This document shows, one piece after another, positions 6,914 to 7,250 of a stretch of DNA of 7,250 nucleotides. Numbering within the stretch: the stretch's first letter is position 1; the number at the start of each line of letters is the position of its first letter. The notes under the pieces were generated by a model that worked only from the letters and a program-made list of their open reading frames with translations, made no database searches and was not told the DNA's origin. The DNA comes from Synechococcales cyanobacterium PMM_0003. Lineage in GTDB: Bacteria > Cyanobacteriota > Cyanobacteriia > Pseudanabaenales > Pseudanabaenaceae. The stretch is from the NCBI GenBank assembly GCA_949128015.1, contig CASBRC010000053.1:1-7250 (forward strand), written 5' to 3'. Position numbers and translations under genes: made by a program.

Positions 6914-7250
6914 ATGAGGAGAACATTTACCCCAATCCCAGCATTAGGTCGCATTCTGTGGCACTTGAGCCTATTTTTTCTGAGCTTTGCATTTGCGGCG
7001 ACTCAACATCTATGGCTACTACCTCCGCCATCCTTTTCCCAAGCATCCTCTCAGATCGCAATTCTGAATAATTTCACGCCCAATAACAACGTTATTCCTG
7101 GTAGCGACTCCACCTATACACTTACGTTCCGCAACTCTACGGGCGCACCGATCAGTATCACATCGCTCAACCACACCCTAGTTGGTGCTCCTGGACCACT
7201 CACGATTACTAGTGCTACACCTTCAGCAAATACCTGTGGTGGTGCTGGTA
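6914..7250 (+). CDS. Secreted DUF11/DUF7933-type repeat protein, N-terminal part (3' partial)
   Basis: 112 codons are visible before the right edge. The start MRRTFTPIPALGRIL leads into a hydrophobic stretch (LSLFFLSFAFAAT, about residues 18-30) and a Pro/Ser segment, with probable signal cleavage near FSQA (residue 44) or after FAFA. From about residue 49 the sequence reads ILNNFTPNNNVIPGSDSTYTLTFRNSTG, and ends with ATPSANTCGG at the edge (the two parts are interrupted by SLNHTLVGAPGP). This 'F.P..I.PG..S.YT.TF.N......CGG' pattern is typical of the beta-sandwich repeats in bacterial surface proteins annotated DUF11 or DUF7933. Such proteins usually carry many repeats, so the full gene may be long. 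It starts 7 bp after the beta-helix gene and almost certainly shares its transcript. Family assignment is good; repeat number, C-terminal anchor and function cannot be seen. Confidence 0.8.
   Translation, partial: MRRTFTPIPALGRILWHLSLFFLSFAFAATQHLWLLPPPSFSQASSQIAILNNFTPNNNVIPGSDSTYTLTFRNSTGAPISITSLNHTLVGAPGPLTITSATPSANTCGGAG

Overview
The window looks like cyanobacterial chromosome. It carries 11 perfect copies of the palindrome GCGATCGC (HIP1), about one per 660 bp, plus many partial copies. Base composition is moderate and coding is nearly continuous. A filamentous, HIP1-rich lineage such as Pseudanabaena-type cyanobacteria would fit, but genus cannot be fixed from this sequence.

All coding is on the + strand and forms one tightly packed gene run. 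(1) nt 2-4846 is the 3' part of a very large gene, open at the left window edge. It encodes a Pro/Ser/Gln-rich linker, two Ig-like modules, a segment resembling one seen in SprA-type outer-membrane proteins, a large predicted outer-membrane beta-barrel, two divergent OmpA-like modules and a Leu-rich tail. (2) nt 4843-6906 overlaps gene 1 by ATGA. It encodes a secreted right-handed parallel beta-helix protein of the CSLREA type, with an Ig-like module, a Pro-rich linker and a canonical OmpA-like peptidoglycan-binding domain. (3) nt 6914-7250 starts 7 bp after gene 2. It is the 5' end of a secreted DUF11/DUF7933-type repeat protein cut by the right edge. No intergenic stretch exceeds 7 bp, and I see no RNA gene, mobile element, CRISPR array, internal promoter or terminator.

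All three products appear to be envelope or surface proteins, and the coupling implies they are made together. A reasonable inference is a cell-envelope assembly. The barrel sits in the outer membrane, OmpA-like modules in genes 1 and 2 dock to peptidoglycan, and the beta-helix and DUF11-repeat proteins supply long fibrous parts that may be displayed, anchored or exported with help from the barrel. The families are recognisable one by one; the combined system and its function are not something I can assign to a described pathway.
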